The notes under the pieces: model-generated
Told to the model about the DNA's origin: nothing
Seen by the model: only the letters and a program-made list of their open reading frames with translations
Database searches by the model: none
Shown: positions 45,210 to 54,360 of the stretch, one piece after another
Layout of the letters: each line of letters begins with the position of its first letter
Position numbering within the stretch: position 1 is the first letter of the stretch
NCBI RefSeq assembly: GCF_012844305.1
Contig: NZ_JABANE010000028.1
Coordinates: forward strand, 1-64,000
From: Flammeovirga aprica JL-4
Lineage (GTDB): Bacteria; Bacteroidota; Bacteroidia; Cytophagales; Flammeovirgaceae
Length of the DNA: 64,000 nucleotides
Direction: 5' to 3'
Program-made: the position numbers and the translations under genes

Positions 45210-46373
45210 ATGCTAAGATTAATGATACTATTTTTCCTTCTGCCCTTCATGACAATTGCAGGAGGGAAATATGATAAAGAAGGCATAAAACCTGGAGAAG
45301 AGCTGAAATATGGCGACAAGCTTTTCAAATGGCAGGAGGATACCAACGGCAATAAAGTAATGGATTTTAATGAAGTGCTTTATTCAGAAAATGGTACCTG
45401 GAGGGCATTGAGAGAAGGAGATCAAAAAGACGAACATCTTTTTACTGAGACAATTGTTTACAGAAGACAATTACGCTTTGTAGACAGTGATGCTTTTATC
45501 TATAAATCTACACCGAATCGTGACCTTGCTTTATTTGTAGATTACCCTTCAGACTGGAAAAAGTCAGATAAGAGAGTAGCCATTATATGGTATTATGGAG
45601 GGGCTTGGAGCTCTGGAAATATTCTTCATTTTAAACCTCAAGCAGAATATTTTACACAAAGAGGTATTATTAATATCAGAGTAGACTATAGAGTGGTACA
45701 GAGAGATGGTATTTCAGACGGTGGTTTTACATCAGCACAAGATGCCAAAACAGCCCTGCGTTGGGTAAAAAGAAATGCAGCAATGTTGGGTGTTGACCCT
45801 GATAAAATAATAGTAGGAGGTGGTTCCGCTGGAGGACATCTTGCTTTAGCCACACAATTGAAATCTGTCGATGATCCGCACGATGATTTGAGTGTAAATA
45901 CAGATGTGATTGGTTTTATATTGCATAATCCTTATGTCGTTTATCTCAATGAAAAGTCATATATCTACAACTTGGATTATTCTAAATTGGCACCTGTTTG
46001 GGTCGCTTACGGCCTAAAAGATAAAGCAGCTTATGATGATGATCCAAGTCAGAAAAGAACAGAACGTAATGGAGAATCTTTTGTAAAATTATTAGCTGAA
46101 AAAAATAAAGGAAGTTACGCTTTCATCAAAGAAAATGGAGGACATGGTTTTTGTTCATCCGCAGCGTTTTTAGAAGAATCTACTCATTCTACAGATCAAT
46201 TCTTACAGTCTTTAGGAGTGCTGGATGATCAGTTGGGAAAAGTAACTTCTAAACGCCAAGGAATTCTGAAGATCGAAAGGAGAAAACAAATTATTTCTGA
46301 TAATACTTTACGTTTGACTAAATATCGTAAAGGGCAATCAGTAAATAGTTTTTCACCTGATCAGTCGCAATAA
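45210..46373 (+). CDS. Secreted carboxylesterase, alpha/beta-hydrolase (BD-FAE/lipase-3-like)
   Basis: A 387-residue esterase with signal peptide (ends TIAG). It carries an oxyanion-hole variant YYGGAW, the nucleophile elbow GGGSAGGH with Ser206, an Asp-rich candidate acid near GLKDKAAYDDD, and the His in NGGHGFCSS. The fold type is that of hormone-sensitive-lipase/feruloyl-esterase-like enzymes found in many PULs, distinct from the neighbouring DLH-like enzyme. I used the ATG at 45210, one base after the previous stop; an in-frame start at 45033 would lie wholly within the previous gene. The residues just after the signal peptide (GDKLFKWQEDTNGNKVMDFNEV) are EF-hand-like, with DTNGNKVMDFNE fitting a calcium loop. 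Substrate ester unknown. Confidence 0.83.
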   Translation: MLRLMILFFLLPFMTIAGGKYDKEGIKPGEELKYGDKLFKWQEDTNGNKVMDFNEVLYSENGTWRALREGDQKDEHLFTETIVYRRQLRFVDSDAFIYKSTPNRDLALFVDYPSDWKKSDKRVAIIWYYGGAWSSGNILHFKPQAEYFTQRGIINIRVDYRVVQRDGISDGGFTSAQDAKTALRWVKRNAAMLGVDPDKIIVGGGSAGGHLALATQLKSVDDPHDDLSVNTDVIGFILHNPYVVYLNEKSYIYNLDYSKLAPVWVAYGLKDKAAYDDDPSQKRTERNGESFVKLLAEKNKGSYAFIKENGGHGFCSSAAFLEESTHSTDQFLQSLGVLDDQLGKVTSKRQGILKIERRKQIISDNTLRLTKYRKGQSVNSFSPDQSQ

Positions 46374-46377
46374 TTAC

Positions 46378-46432
46378 AGGTAAGAGGTATGATGTTGGAA
46401 TAGCAACTACCCTCATCCCTCTTCCCTCTTAC
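46378..46432. repeat. Short copy of the polypurine/polypyrimidine inverted repeat
   Basis: Left arm GGTAAGAGG and right arm CATCCCTCTTCCCTCTTAC; same family as 30368-30535 and 52272-52358. Similar pyrimidine tracts continue to about 46450. Confidence 0.55.
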
Positions 46433-46506
46433 TTCTTCCCACTTCCCTCTAAATTTTAACCCATATCATCTCATTTTTTGATTCACTATTCCAAAAGTTA
46501 TAAATA

Positions 46507-48327
46507 ATGAAATCACTATTATTCGCTATTCCTTTCTTCTTATTGGGAGTAATGACTAAAGCACAACCATCACAAGTTTTTCCAGAGAAGCTTGTCATGG
46601 CATTAAATCATCCTTATTCTTTATACAGTGCACAATCACCTTGGTTTGGATTCTTTCAGTATTCGAATTACGTCAATAAAGAAATAGGCGTGCATACCAC
46701 AGAAGCTACTTATTTACCATTGATCTCAGAAATTACCAACCCCTTATACATAGATGATGCGGTGAAATTTGAGATGTTGTCAGCACAAGCATGTGGAGTA
46801 GATGGCTTTCAATTTGTAATCAGGTATACTCCTTTTAGTGATTTAAAAGTACTTTCAAGGATCATAGAGGCTTATCATAGAGTAGCCAATGAAGAGAATA
46901 TAGATTTTAATTTTTCACTCTACCTAGACTTCCATCACCCAGCTTCAGTTAAGCAGGATCAGATGATGGATATGATGAAAATGCAATTAAAATACGCATT
47001 GGAAAATACGACTTATAGTGCGAAGTGGTTGAGGTCAGAAAGAGGAGAAATTATCACGCTGACTGGAAATACGGAATCAATTATTGATGAATTAAATATC
47101 TCAAATGTGTCATATGGTACTATTCAAACCAAAATAGAAAATGATTTGAGTTATGTAGAAACCGTTGATTCAGCGTTGGTTTCAATTGAAAAATTTATCA
47201 ATGAACCTTTAGAATATATTTATCAGACTCGATTTCCAAGAAGCAAGAATTATATCAATAAAGTATTATCAAAATACGCTGGAATCTGGAATATTCATGT
47301 CAACAACAGTACAGTAGATGAGATTATTCCTTCACTGGCAAAAAAACACAATAAACCTTATGTACAGTTTTTATCGGCGCAAGAAAGTCAATTTATGTAC
47401 AGAAAGAACAAACCTCATGATTTGGTGATTTCAGCCAATAAACAGACTGGGACGTTTAGAGGTGAACTTGAAAATGCTGTGAAATTTGATGCGCAGATGA
47501 TCAGTTTAAACTCATGGAATAATTTAAAGAAAGGGAATTTTATTGCACCTGAACTAAATCATGGTTTTGGCTTCACTGTTTTATTAAAACACTATAAAGA
47601 CAAATGGAAAAATAATGAAATCAGTGAAGATGAAATACTTTTATTGGCTTACAATACTACAAAAACAACTACTGAAGTAAAGTCTCAACTGAACTTGATC
47701 ATAACAGAGAGGCATGCTAAAAAAGAGGAGATGGATAAGGTAGAAATTGTTACTTATTTAACCTCTGAAGGTGATGTGTACTGTAATAAACAGTTTGTAG
47801 GTAAGGCCCAAAAAGGGATGAATAATTTTTATGTAGATATTCCTAATGGTGTAGTGACTGCTGAAGTGAAAAGAGAAAATAAGAAGGTATATACAGTCAC
47901 TGGAACAACACCGATAAAAGATAAAGCCTACCGTTATAACTTTTTAATTAATACTTACACAAATCAAGATCAGAAGTATTTAGATCAAATTATTGATTTA
48001 GCAGTTGACCCTGTAGTAAGACAAAACACGATGCGGTTTTTACTCACTCAAAAACAACAGCAAGCTTATAAAGAAGCAGTGAGAACTAAAGTGATGGAGA
48101 ATATAAACACATTGAAAGAGCATCAAATTACATCATCAAGCTTAAGCCAAAAAAGAGCAAAAACTAACAAGAAATATAAAAAAGAAATAGCTCGAATTCT
48201 CGGTAGTCAAAACTATTCTATTTGGGAAGAAATAGAAATGGAAGCAGAGGAATTATCAAGAAGGAGACATGCCTCTTATAAAGAAGGAGAGGTGAAAGGT
48301 CAGCTACTACAGCCTTTTGAATTTTAA
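46507..48327 (+). CDS. GH71/GH99-like secreted protein
   Basis: A 606-residue protein with signal peptide (ends TKAQ). The first ~380 residues look like the TIM barrel of the GH71/GH99-related superfamily: MALNHPY strand, SAQACGVDGFQFVIRY (compare the A..GIDGF motif), YLDFHHP, and QMISLNSWNNLKKGNFIAP followed by HGFGFTVLLKHY, which parallels the WNDW.EGT.IEP...G motif that closes these barrels. The usual acidic residues are partly substituted, so activity is uncertain. After ~385 a beta-type domain (~400-465) is followed by a Lys/Glu-rich helical tail to the end. It could be a divergent endo-glycosidase for a part of the glycan other than fucose. It is followed by the SUMF1-like gene after 26 bases. 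Confidence 0.65.
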   Translation: MKSLLFAIPFFLLGVMTKAQPSQVFPEKLVMALNHPYSLYSAQSPWFGFFQYSNYVNKEIGVHTTEATYLPLISEITNPLYIDDAVKFEMLSAQACGVDGFQFVIRYTPFSDLKVLSRIIEAYHRVANEENIDFNFSLYLDFHHPASVKQDQMMDMMKMQLKYALENTTYSAKWLRSERGEIITLTGNTESIIDELNISNVSYGTIQTKIENDLSYVETVDSALVSIEKFINEPLEYIYQTRFPRSKNYINKVLSKYAGIWNIHVNNSTVDEIIPSLAKKHNKPYVQFLSAQESQFMYRKNKPHDLVISANKQTGTFRGELENAVKFDAQMISLNSWNNLKKGNFIAPELNHGFGFTVLLKHYKDKWKNNEISEDEILLLAYNTTKTTTEVKSQLNLIITERHAKKEEMDKVEIVTYLTSEGDVYCNKQFVGKAQKGMNNFYVDIPNGVVTAEVKRENKKVYTVTGTTPIKDKAYRYNFLINTYTNQDQKYLDQIIDLAVDPVVRQNTMRFLLTQKQQQAYKEAVRTKVMENINTLKEHQITSSSLSQKRAKTNKKYKKEIARILGSQNYSIWEEIEMEAEELSRRRHASYKEGEVKGQLLQPFEF

Positions 48328-48353
48328 AAATTACACACTTAAGCAGTACTTGA

Positions 48354-49883
48354 ATGAAAAGATTATTATTTACTTTACTACTATTCGGGCAAGGGTTCTT
48401 ATTTCAACTCACCCATGCCAACGATCTTAATATCACAGTAAGTGATCCTGCTATTGGTACACGTAATGCGTTGACCAAAACTGTTCCTATCAACTTTACT
48501 GTAAGTTGGAAAAACTCATGGAGAGTGAATGGAGGGCAAAACAACTGGGATGCCGTTTGGCTTTTTGTGAAATTCAGAAATTTGAATCACGATTACTGGC
48601 AACACGCCTCCTTGACGTTTGATTCGGGACATTCTGCCTCTGGAGGAATTATCGAAAGCAGTGATGATACAGGGACAGGTGTTTCAAAAGGAGTGTTTTT
48701 ATATAGTGCAATCGAAAAAAGTCAAGGGGATGCTTCTTATGATGTGACTTTGCAATGGGAATACGGAAAAGACAATCAAGGGGATAACGATACCTTTGAA
48801 GTACAAATTTTTGGGATAGAAATGGTGTATGTACCTACTGGACAATTTTACCTTGGAACGCCTGATAATGAGAGTTACTCTTTCCATATGTATTATGAAA
48901 ATGGAGTAGGTACAATTCAAAGAAATATTCCCTATACCGTTGGCTCTGAAGATGCAATTACGATTGGTACTACTGCAGGTAATCTGTATTATAATACGTC
49001 TAATTTATCAGGTACACTTCAAGACGGTACTTTGCCTGCCGACTATCCTAAAGGTTATCAAGCTTTTTATTGTATGAAATATGAAATTACACAGTCCCAA
49101 TATGCTGATTTCCTCAATACATTATCATCAGGGCAGTTGGTAGAATGTCATATTAATTCATTTGTCCTTTACAGGAATAATTTAGAGAAATCAGGAGATA
49201 CCTATTCTTCTTCCACACCAAGTGTGCCACAGGGTTTTATGACTGCTAATAATCTTTTATCTTATCTGGATTGGGCTGCGTTGCGTCCTATGACAGAACT
49301 TGAGTTTGAGAAAGCATGTAGAGGCACACTTCCTGCTGTCGGATTGGAGTACCCTTGGGGGACAGCAGATGTAGTCACAGATATTTTGGAGATTTCGAGT
49401 GGAGGAACAGAAAACGAAGTGATTTCAACTGGATATTCTACAACTGCAGGAAATGCAAATTATTACACCATCACAAAAGATAATATCAATAGCCCTACTA
49501 GAGTGGGAATTTTTGCAGACCACGCAAGTTCGACAGGAAGAGTGACTGCTGGTGCTACTTATTATGGTATTATGGATATGGGAGGAAATATTTTTGAAAC
49601 ATGTGTATCTGTAGCACATGCTGATGGAAGAGCATATACTGGTATTCATGGTGATGGTGCCTTGGATAACGCAGGAAACCATAATACAGAAAACTGGCCA
49701 GGCCCATATACTATTTCAGACCCGAATGATACCTCAGAAACAGGAGATAAAGGGCTAGGACAAAGAGGAGGTGGTTTCAGGACAATTGAAACCTTTATGT
49801 ATACATCTGCTCGAACCTACGCGGCGTTTTATAACGGTGGAAATGGTTACGGTGGTGGAAGAGGAGTAAGAACTGCACCTTAA
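48354..49883 (+). CDS. SUMF1/FGE-sulfatase-fold protein, probably not a formylglycine-generating enzyme
   Basis: A 509-residue secreted protein. An N-terminal beta domain (~24-155; NWDAVWLFVKF, QHASLTF) is followed by an SUMF1-type domain from ~155: MVYVPTGQFYLGTPD, FYCMKYEITQSQYADFLN, LRPMTELEFEKACRG, EYPWGTA, YGIMDMGGNIFETCV and GQRGGGFRT. The C-terminal region where aerobic FGE keeps its two catalytic copper-binding cysteines reads RGGGFRTIETFMYTSARTYAAF and has none. It is also exported, while sulfatase activation would be expected before folding. It is thus more likely a structural or binding use of the fold. It is paired with the T9SS protein at 49896 (12 bases away), an arrangement seen with such proteins in Bacteroidota. 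Confidence 0.78.
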   Translation: MKRLLFTLLLFGQGFLFQLTHANDLNITVSDPAIGTRNALTKTVPINFTVSWKNSWRVNGGQNNWDAVWLFVKFRNLNHDYWQHASLTFDSGHSASGGIIESSDDTGTGVSKGVFLYSAIEKSQGDASYDVTLQWEYGKDNQGDNDTFEVQIFGIEMVYVPTGQFYLGTPDNESYSFHMYYENGVGTIQRNIPYTVGSEDAITIGTTAGNLYYNTSNLSGTLQDGTLPADYPKGYQAFYCMKYEITQSQYADFLNTLSSGQLVECHINSFVLYRNNLEKSGDTYSSSTPSVPQGFMTANNLLSYLDWAALRPMTELEFEKACRGTLPAVGLEYPWGTADVVTDILEISSGGTENEVISTGYSTTAGNANYYTITKDNINSPTRVGIFADHASSTGRVTAGATYYGIMDMGGNIFETCVSVAHADGRAYTGIHGDGALDNAGNHNTENWPGPYTISDPNDTSETGDKGLGQRGGGFRTIETFMYTSARTYAAFYNGGNGYGGGRGVRTAP

Positions 49884-49895
49884 AAAAAACAGGTT

Positions 49896-50783
49896 ATGGA
49901 TACCATAAAAGATAAAATACTTCTTCCCTTTTTAGTTCTTTTTGCTTTGAATTTAAAAGCTCAAAATATCTATCAAGGAGGAGGAGGAAATGGCTTTGGA
50001 AATGTTGTGATTACAGAAAGTGCCATCAGTCTGCCTCTTATTTACGGAGGCGGGCAAGGCATTGGAAGTCAATCACAGGTAATAGATGAAGGGATTGCAT
50101 CAGGAATGGCCTTGATTTATGGAGGTGGTGGAAGTGCCGGTAATGAACTGGTAGTGGTCAATGAAAATACTCCTTTAGACCTATTTTCCATTTATACAGG
50201 TGGAGCCGCATTAGGTTATAGCTCAAGCACCTTAATGCTGGATGAAGGGTTTGAGTTGCCTATTGAACTGAGTTATTTCAGAGGGATAAAAGTAGAGCAA
50301 ATAGTAAGGCTTGAATGGAGTACTCTTACTGAACTCAATAATGATTTTTTCACTGTAGAAAGAAGTACTGACCAACGTAATTGGGAAGCTTTGAAAGAAG
50401 TGAAAGGGGCAGGGAATTCTTATCAGTCTTTAAATTATCATTTTGATGATGAAAAACCTCTGAATGGAATTGCTTATTACAGGTTAAAACAAACGGATTT
50501 TGATGGTCAGTACAGTTATTCTTCTATCGTTATTATTACAAATAATTTAGAAAATGAAAGAGAATTAGTAGCCTATCCTAATCCTTTTACGGATCAATTA
50601 ACACTATTACTAGATGAAAAATATCACTCAAAATTAAGAGTGTTTTCTATAGATGGTAAAGAAATATCCTATGATGTAACTTCCTCATTATCGGACCAGA
50701 TGACATTAAAACTAGTACATGGTCCAAAGGGGATTTATATTTTGAAATCAATGGAAAAAAGTGTAATTATGGTTAGAAAATGA
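49896..50783 (+). CDS. Glycine-rich T9SS-sorted surface protein
   Basis: A 295-residue protein with signal peptide (ends LKAQ) and a type-A T9SS C-terminal domain (~220-295, starting LVAYPNPFTDQLTL). Between them is a stretch of four imperfect repeats (about 22-110) with the motif YxGGxxxG: IYQGGGGNGFGN, IYGGGQGIGSQ, IYGGGGSAGNE and IYTGGAALGYS, then a fibronectin-like beta domain (~115-215; IKVEQIVRLEWSTLTELNND). I do not recognise a catalytic function. The tight coupling to the SUMF1-like gene suggests the two proteins act or assemble together on the cell surface. It ends the transcript unit before the fucP promoter region. Confidence 0.8.
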   Translation: MDTIKDKILLPFLVLFALNLKAQNIYQGGGGNGFGNVVITESAISLPLIYGGGQGIGSQSQVIDEGIASGMALIYGGGGSAGNELVVVNENTPLDLFSIYTGGAALGYSSSTLMLDEGFELPIELSYFRGIKVEQIVRLEWSTLTELNNDFFTVERSTDQRNWEALKEVKGAGNSYQSLNYHFDDEKPLNGIAYYRLKQTDFDGQYSYSSIVIITNNLENERELVAYPNPFTDQLTLLLDEKYHSKLRVFSIDGKEISYDVTSSLSDQMTLKLVHGPKGIYILKSMEKSVIMVRK

Positions 50784-50814
50784 AAGATTTGAGATACTTA
50801 AAACCGCCACTTAG

Positions 50815-50839
50815 CAGGAAACCCAAGGAAACTTTCCTG
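50815..50839. promoter_or_regulatory. 25-bp inverted repeat upstream of fucP (candidate fucose-regulator site)
   Basis: CAGGAAA and TTTCCTG arms around an 11-base centre, CCCAAGGAAAC. A 25-base element upstream of fucA/aldA (61760-61784) agrees at 23 of 25 positions. It lies 89 bases before the fucP start. Both flanked units belong to fucose catabolism, so a shared regulator (GntR or LacI type) is the best explanation. Confidence 0.6.
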
Positions 50840-50927
50840 TATTGCTTTTACTACTTTTACGGTATACAATTTTTGATCAATCTACTCAGAAGTACAAATT
50901 ACAAAAACACTTTTACGCACTTTAGAA

Positions 50928-52268
50928 ATGAATGAATTATTGACCGATCACGTAGAAACTCAAGAGAGTTTTGAACAGAAAATTACGCCCGAGAAAGAGC
51001 AGGTGGTAGAAAAAAAATACCTTGTGCCTTTCATTCTGATATCAAGTTTATTTGCCCTTTGGGGATTTGCGAATGATATCACAAACCCTATGGTTTCGGC
51101 TTTCCAGACAGTAATGGAAATCACAACTTTTAAAGCATCATTAGTACAGTTTGCTTTTTATGGTGGATATTTCACAATGGCATTGCCGGCGGCGATTCTG
51201 ATCAAAAAATATTCATATAAATCTGTAATTCTAATAGGCTTAGGGTTGTATGCAACAGGATGCTTATTATTTATTCCGGCGGCACAATTCCAGCTATTTG
51301 GCTTCTTTTTAATTTCCCTTTATATCCTGACTTTTGGTTTGGCATTTTTAGAGACTACTGCCAATCCACTGATCTTATCACTGGGAACGAAATCAACATC
51401 AACTAGAAGATTAAACCTTGCACAATCTTTCAACCCTATCGGGTCAATCACAGGTATGTTTGTGGCACAGCAGTTTATCTTATCACAATTACAGTCAGCC
51501 GAAAAAGCAACGGATGGGTCGTTAATTTATACGACGTTAGGCGTAGCAGAGAAACAAGCGATCAAGATGCACGATTTAATGATTATCAGAGACCCTTACG
51601 CATTATTGGGTATTGTAGTAATTGTGATGACGATTGTAATTGCGATCACAAAAATTCCAAACAACAAGGAAGATGAGCAATTCAACTTAAAGGCGACTTT
51701 AAGCAGATTGGTAAAAAATAATATCTATAGAGAAGGTGTTTTAGCACAGGTGTTTTATGTAGGTGCGCAGATTATGTGCTGGACATTTATCATTCAATAT
51801 GCTGAAAACATCGGATACACAAAAGCAGATGCACAAAGCTTGAATATCGTAGCAATGGTAACGTTCTTACTTTGTAGATTTGTGGCCACAGCCATGATGA
51901 AATATGTAAATTCAGCTTTATTGCTAGCCGTTTTTGCACTAGGTGGTATGACAACCATAGGTATTACAGTATTTGTAGGAGGACAAACGGGACTTTACGC
52001 TTTGGTTGCTACTTCAGCATTTATGTCATTGATGTTTCCTACCATTTACGGAATTACTTTAGAAAATTTAGAACACGATAAAGAGTTTGGTGCGGCAGGT
52101 TTGGTGATGGCCATTGTAGGCGGTGCGTTAATGCCTCCAATGCAAGGAGCCTTAATCGATCAGGACAAAATTATGGGATTGGACGGAGTGAATTTCTCTT
52201 TCCTAATTCCATTTGTATGTTTCTGTATGATCGCTTTATTTGGCTACAGAAGATTTGCCAACAAATAA
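50928..52268 (+). CDS. fucP: L-fucose:H+ symporter (FucP-type MFS permease)
   Basis: Moves L-fucose across the inner membrane with a proton. A 446-residue protein with about twelve hydrophobic segments. The two acidic residues essential in E. coli FucP (Asp46, Glu135) correspond to Asp50 in GFANDITNPM and Glu142 in LAFLETTANPLI. SFNPIGSITGM and VARKY-type cytosolic loops also fit the FGHS subfamily. A ~35-residue hydrophilic N-terminal tail rich in Glu precedes the first helix. It has its own leader with the 25-bp inverted repeat, shared with fucA/aldA. A hairpin repeat follows, then a sulfatase gene that may be cotranscribed. Confidence 0.95.
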   Translation: MNELLTDHVETQESFEQKITPEKEQVVEKKYLVPFILISSLFALWGFANDITNPMVSAFQTVMEITTFKASLVQFAFYGGYFTMALPAAILIKKYSYKSVILIGLGLYATGCLLFIPAAQFQLFGFFLISLYILTFGLAFLETTANPLILSLGTKSTSTRRLNLAQSFNPIGSITGMFVAQQFILSQLQSAEKATDGSLIYTTLGVAEKQAIKMHDLMIIRDPYALLGIVVIVMTIVIAITKIPNNKEDEQFNLKATLSRLVKNNIYREGVLAQVFYVGAQIMCWTFIIQYAENIGYTKADAQSLNIVAMVTFLLCRFVATAMMKYVNSALLLAVFALGGMTTIGITVFVGGQTGLYALVATSAFMSLMFPTIYGITLENLEHDKEFGAAGLVMAIVGGALMPPMQGALIDQDKIMGLDGVNFSFLIPFVCFCMIALFGYRRFANK

Positions 52269-52271
52269 AAT

Positions 52272-52358
52272 TGAGTTAAGAATTAAGAGTTAAGAATGAA
52301 GATATATACTCTTCAACACGAACCATCTTAACTCTTAATTCTTCCCTCTTACCTCATT
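52272..52358. repeat. Inverted repeat of the polypurine/polypyrimidine family
   Basis: Perfect 18-base arms, AAGAATTAAGAGTTAAGA (52278-52295) and its complement (52326-52343), 30-base loop, with the same GAGGTAAGAGGGAAG-type flank as the copies at 30368 and 46378. It lies between fucP and the sulfatase. Confidence 0.75.
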
Positions 52359-52386
52359 CAAACCCATTAGTAATTTTTTAATTTTT

Positions 52387-54207
52387 ATGAAAACAAAATA
52401 TACTATCCTTCTTGCTTTGACTTATTTCATGGTTTTGACATCATGTCAAAAAGTGAGTCAGCAGGAAGAGACAACAAACAAACCGAACGTGATTATTGTA
52501 ATCACAGATGATCAAGGATATGGTGATTTGGGATTTAATGGAAATAAAATTATCCAGACACCTGCAATTGATAACTTTTCAACGCAGGCCATCAACCTAA
52601 CCAATTACCATGTATCGACTACTTGTGCACCCACAAGAGGTGCAATGATGACCGGGAGAAATCCTAACAGAAATGGTGTGTGGCATACAATCAAGGGTGC
52701 TTCTATGCTCAACGGTGATGAGTTGGCAATGCCAGAGGTTTTCAAGCAAAATGGTTATAGTACCGCAATGTTTGGTAAATGGCATTTGGGAGATAACCAC
52801 CCTTTCAGACCGCATGATAAAGGTTTTGATGTGACCTTCTATCATGGTGGTGGAGGTATCGGGCAAACGCCTGACTACTGGAACAATGACTACTTTGATG
52901 ACACTTATTTTAGAAACGGAGTACCAGAAAAGCAAGAAGGTTATTGTACAGACGTATGGTTTAGCGAAGCCATCAAATTTATTGAAGACAATAAAGACAA
53001 GCCGTTTTTTACTTACTTAAGTTTAAACGCCCCTCATGGCCCTTACAATGTACCTGATGAGTACTATCAAAAGTATGCAGACGAGAAAAAGTTACTAGAA
53101 CCTCAAAAAAGGTTTTATGGTATGATCTCTAATATTGATGACAACTTCAAAGTACTATTAGCAAAGTTAGATGAATTGAAAATTGCTGATAATACAATCG
53201 TCATCTTCACTTCAGACAATGGTACAGCGGCAGGGTATAAGCAAAACAGAAAGACAAAAGAATATTACGGTTACAATGCTGGTATGAGAGGTACAAAGGC
53301 AAGTCACTATGATGGAGGACACAGAGTTCCATTTATCATCCGATGGCCAAATGGTAAACTTACGGGAGGTAAACAATTGAATGAGTTGATTGCTCACGTA
53401 GATTTATTACCTACGCTGACAACATTTGCCGGTATTGATTTCAAACCGGTAAAAGAAATGGACGGTTTAGATGTGAGCACTTACCTTCAAAAAGAAGAAA
53501 AGCCAGAAGACCGTATGTTGGTGGTAGATACACAGCGTCTTCCATGGCCCAAAAAAGGAAAGCAAAGCTGTGTGATGCAAGGTGACTGGAGATTGATCGA
53601 TGGAAAAGCATTGTACAATATTTCAGAAGATCCAGGGCAGACCAATGATATTGCCACTCAATATCCTGACAAAGTAGCAGCAATGGATGAATTCTATAAC
53701 ACTTGGTGGGATAACATGATTAAGGAAACAAAATACTCTATCATCAACTTAGGGGTAGACTCAGTAGATGTGTTGACTTGCCATGATGCTCATACAGAAT
53801 TAGGAGTTAACCCACCTTGGAATCAAAGTTTGATCCGTAAAGGAAATACAATGAAGCCTGCAAAACTTTTAGTCAACTTTACAAAAGACGGAGCTTATAA
53901 ATTTGATTTAAGCAGATGGCCTGAGGAAAGTGGATTGGCGTTAGGTGCTTCAATTGAAGATGCTTATCCGGCTACAAAATCAAAGGATAAACGAATTAAC
54001 GGAAAAGCAATCCAATTTAAAAAAGCACACCTTAAAGTAGGTGAAAAGATATATTCAGTAGATGTTGATAATACATTGCCATCTGCAACAATAGAAGCTA
54101 AAATGACAAAGGGTAATGCTGAGTTGACCGCATGGTTTACAACCGAAGACGAAACAGAAACGAACGCATTCTATATTTATGTGGAAGGGAAAACGGAAAC
54201 TATATAA
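52387..54207 (+). CDS. S1-family sulfatase with C-terminal extension, lipoprotein
   Basis: The third sulfatase, 606 residues. Lipoprotein signal MVLTSC; metal site VIIVITDDQGYGDLG; formylglycine motif TTCAPTRGAMMTGR with Cys80 (CxPTR, unlike CSPSR in the other two); MFGKWHLGD; LNAPHGPYN; FTSDNGTAAG; DGGHRVPFIIRWP. The first ~440 residues are the sulfatase domain; the ~160-residue remainder is a beta-rich extension (LVNFTKDGAYKFDLSRWPEE) resembling the C-terminal domain of some arylsulfatases. The distinct active-site and extension suggest a different sulfate position from the other two enzymes. It follows fucP after a hairpin repeat and is closed by a strong terminator. Confidence 0.93.
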   Translation: MKTKYTILLALTYFMVLTSCQKVSQQEETTNKPNVIIVITDDQGYGDLGFNGNKIIQTPAIDNFSTQAINLTNYHVSTTCAPTRGAMMTGRNPNRNGVWHTIKGASMLNGDELAMPEVFKQNGYSTAMFGKWHLGDNHPFRPHDKGFDVTFYHGGGGIGQTPDYWNNDYFDDTYFRNGVPEKQEGYCTDVWFSEAIKFIEDNKDKPFFTYLSLNAPHGPYNVPDEYYQKYADEKKLLEPQKRFYGMISNIDDNFKVLLAKLDELKIADNTIVIFTSDNGTAAGYKQNRKTKEYYGYNAGMRGTKASHYDGGHRVPFIIRWPNGKLTGGKQLNELIAHVDLLPTLTTFAGIDFKPVKEMDGLDVSTYLQKEEKPEDRMLVVDTQRLPWPKKGKQSCVMQGDWRLIDGKALYNISEDPGQTNDIATQYPDKVAAMDEFYNTWWDNMIKETKYSIINLGVDSVDVLTCHDAHTELGVNPPWNQSLIRKGNTMKPAKLLVNFTKDGAYKFDLSRWPEESGLALGASIEDAYPATKSKDKRINGKAIQFKKAHLKVGEKIYSVDVDNTLPSATIEAKMTKGNAELTAWFTTEDETETNAFYIYVEGKTETI

Positions 54208-54292
54208 TCGCAGTAAATTTCTATTAATTAGTATAACACACCTTATTTAGTTTTGCCAACATTAAATGAAGGTGTTTTGAAAAAGTGTTTTA

Positions 54293-54324
54293 GACTACCA
54301 CATTTTTGTGTGGTAGTCTTTTTT
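54293..54324 (+). terminator. Rho-independent terminator
   Basis: A 10-bp perfect stem (GACTACCACA/TGTGGTAGTC, loop 6) followed by six T. It marks the right end of the plus-strand PUL. Confidence 0.92.
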
Positions 54325-54360
54325 GCTTAGGTGTGATTGCTTAATGGGAAAATAGATTAT

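Noticed and set aside
48354-49883. Formylglycine-generating enzyme (sulfatase activator)
   Set aside because: The fold fits, but the C-terminal catalytic cysteines are missing and the protein is exported.
52597-52935. 112-codon antisense frame in the sulfatase gene
   Set aside because: It opposes the sulfatase active-site region, which is clearly coding on the plus strand.
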